Origin: Sphingomonadales bacterium
Lineage (GTDB): Bacteria; Bacteroidota; Bacteroidia; Flavobacteriales_D; Crocinitomicaceae
Direction of reading: 5' to 3'
Assembly (NCBI GenBank): GCA_016872115.1
Contig: VHBC01000003.1
Location: 111,801 to 175,800, forward strand
DNA: 64,000 nt
Shown piece by piece: positions 62,552-64,000 of the stretch. Positions within the stretch are counted from its first letter, which is position 1; every line of letters begins with the position of its first letter. A program made the translations under genes and the position numbers. Below the pieces are notes generated by a model. That model saw only the letters and a list, made by a program, of their open reading frames with translations, made no database searches and had not been told where the DNA came from.

Positions 62552-64000
62552 CGGATGAGCGTAACGTAGCCTTGTTTGACGATAGTGTCGGTTTTATTGA
62601 TAATGAGTTCTATGCGATATTGGAATACATCATTGGTAGCCGGGAGGCCGGAACTGCTAATGATTCCGTTCCAACCTTCAGTAGGGTCCGAAGTCTCAAA
62701 AACGATTTTCCCCCAGCGGTCAATTATACTGAAGGTATATTTCTCTGGGTCCACGTTTTGCACAACTGGTAAGAAAATAGGATTGAGTCCATCAGGCGTA
62801 AAAGCGTTGGGCACAAACATTAAGGGATCGTAGGTCAAACAGAATTCATTAGAGAAACTGCTATCAACAAATCCAAATTGGTTCAAGCCTTCGAGCGCCA
62901 TCACTTTATAACAAACTTCGCCTTTATTGCGCATCTGAGAAACGTCATCGGTCAGGTTATAGCTGCCATCTGGCAAAATTTGAAACGGAACGCTTTCCCA
63001 AGTTCCGTAGGTGTTGCGGTAAATTTTGTAATTGGCTATGCCGCCATTAAATAATGTATAGGGGGTCCAATTGAGGTCGTTGATCATGTTGTATTGATCA
63101 GCAGTTCCCTGTACGAAAATTGTTGTATTTTCATTGGCATACGCGCCAGGGTTGCCACAACTGTCAATATACATACTGCGGTAAGTCCAAGGCCCCCAAT
63201 TGGGATCAACGTCATCGTCTAGGAGATAGGCGCTGTTATTGACAATTGTTCCCTGGCCGATGGATTCCCAAACGCCATTGGTATCTTTTCTTTCAAACAA
63301 GACGCTTGTTACCCCAACACTTTGGTCTACCCAGGCCTTTAGTTCAATATCTTTTTCTTTGACACTGGCAAGATTGAAATAGTGAAAAGCCGGTGGGGTG
63401 GGTTGAGGCATCAAGAAGCACATTGGGTTGGAAAACGCCACATAACCATTTTGAAGATTGGCTTTGATGTAGATGCAATAGTTTTCGTTTTTGACAAGGT
63501 TTATACTCGCGGTGGTATCAGTACTTGTGCCAAGCAGTGCCCAAGAATTGTTGTGCTTACCCCAAATTTCGTAATTGACAACCGCATTTCCAACATATTT
63601 ACTCCAAGTGAGGTCTACGCGTTGCGGACACATATCGATCAGGTAATTGGCCTGAATTGACGTGTGTAAATTGGCTTTGGCTGAGGTTTGAAATGAGGGC
63701 GGATTGTTGGAGGTAAAGCAAGAGTCAAACGCTGCTACCGTATAAGTGTAGGGCCCACCGTCAAAAGGAACACCGTATAGGTAAGTGGTGTTGTTTAGTC
63801 CAAAAACGGTGTCTAGTTCGACCAGAAAACCATTTGCGTCAAAAGTGTAAACGACATAGCCGTAGGTGTCTGGGGCTGCATTTGGATTCCATTGTAGCTG
63901 CATTTGTTGGGTGCTGGTATCAAAGCCAACGCTATATAATACTGGAATAAATGGGGTCATCATGTCGGTAAGCGAATCGCCGGGTCGGTTCGAGTTGAAA
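62548..64000 (-). CDS. Secreted surface protein with CHU_C domain (5' end outside)
   Basis: The open frame continues past the track's ATG at 63963 to the window edge (reading FNSNRPGDSLTD), so at least 484 residues of a longer protein are visible. It has fibronectin III-like repeats (WNPNAAPDTYGYVVYTFD, DLTWSKYVGNAVVNYEIWG). The end is a type IX secretion type B (CHU_C, gliding-motility-associated) domain: FVPNAFTPDGLNPIFLPV, IIDRWGKIVFET, QGYVTLIR. Proteins of this kind are exported to the cell surface. The gene shares an ATGA overlap with GT9. Confidence 0.9.
   Translation of the reverse strand, partial: FNSNRPGDSLTDMMTPFIPVLYSVGFDTSTQQMQLQWNPNAAPDTYGYVVYTFDANGFLVELDTVFGLNNTTYLYGVPFDGGPYTYTVAAFDSCFTSNNPPSFQTSAKANLHTSIQANYLIDMCPQRVDLTWSKYVGNAVVNYEIWGKHNNSWALLGTSTDTTASINLVKNENYCIYIKANLQNGYVAFSNPMCFLMPQPTPPAFHYFNLASVKEKDIELKAWVDQSVGVTSVLFERKDTNGVWESIGQGTIVNNSAYLLDDDVDPNWGPWTYRSMYIDSCGNPGAYANENTTIFVQGTADQYNMINDLNWTPYTLFNGGIANYKIYRNTYGTWESVPFQILPDGSYNLTDDVSQMRNKGEVCYKVMALEGLNQFGFVDSSFSNEFCLTYDPLMFVPNAFTPDGLNPIFLPVVQNVDPEKYTFSIIDRWGKIVFETSDPTEGWNGIISSSGLPATNDVFQYRIELIINKTDTIVKQGYVTLIR

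Overview
The window is a 64 kb stretch of chromosome from a member of the Bacteroidota, most likely a marine or freshwater Flavobacteriia-type organism. Four things point there. Promoters carry the Bacteroidota -7 element TAnnTTTG and genes lack Shine-Dalgarno sequences. Three secreted proteins end in type IX secretion sorting domains. Family markers such as DUF4249, a CHU_C-type C-terminus and a TonB receptor with a carboxypeptidase-like N-terminal domain are present. The gene order miaB - sigma-54 activator - lptE - TPR protein - secG - groES - groEL is, as I recall it, shared widely in this phylum. It is ordinary, dense chromosome: no prophage, insertion sequence, CRISPR array or rRNA operon was seen.

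Layout. 1-289 is the truncated start of topA (minus). 470-6766 holds the envelope/chaperone block: miaB, a sigma-54 activator, lptE, a TPR protein and secG, then groES-groEL. 6882-11541 has an SRAP (YedK/HMCES) abasic-site protein, a lipoprotein and two related large exported proteins that resemble DUF4836. 11538-14221 (minus) encodes dus, mannose-1-phosphate guanylyltransferase and a SprT-like zinc protein. 14252-15753 encodes an Mla-type lipid ABC permease and ATPase, followed by tRNA-Leu(UAG). 16013-20769 carries trigger factor, a peroxiredoxin/thioredoxin/small-protein operon, prfA and pyrF. A 47-residue lipoprotein missing from the ORF track sits at 20777-20920. 21018-25079 has an Omp85 barrel protein, rdgB, folB and gltX.

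The most distinctive region is 25275-33872, a tightly coupled six-gene minus-strand operon. In transcription order it encodes a lamin-tail T9SS-secreted protein, a TonB-dependent receptor, a multidomain T9SS-secreted Endonuclease I, a lipoprotein carrying the 5'-nucleotidase C-terminal domain, a Tat-type metallophosphatase carrying the 5'-nucleotidase catalytic domain, and a DUF4249 lipoprotein. I read it as an extracellular nucleic-acid scavenging locus: cut DNA outside, import or bind the products at the outer membrane, and strip phosphate in the periplasm.

The rest (34100-64000) holds a DPP-IV-like peptidase, citrate synthase, a THUMP RNA methyltransferase, a patatin fused to an outer-membrane barrel, a two-domain VOC protein, ftsK, an exported LolA/DUF4412-like protein, arginase, argS, topB, two DsbD-type proteins, tsaD, a 1524-residue TamB, a biotin carboxylase, sucC, a glycosyltransferase 9 and a truncated gliding-motility-type surface protein. 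Directly after sucC lies a decayed isocitrate dehydrogenase gene with an N-terminal deletion/frameshift, an in-frame TGA and a lost 3' two thirds.

Several genes start 3-5 nt after a TAnnTTTG element, which predicts leaderless or nearly leaderless mRNAs. UUCG-tetraloop terminators recur downstream of highly expressed genes.
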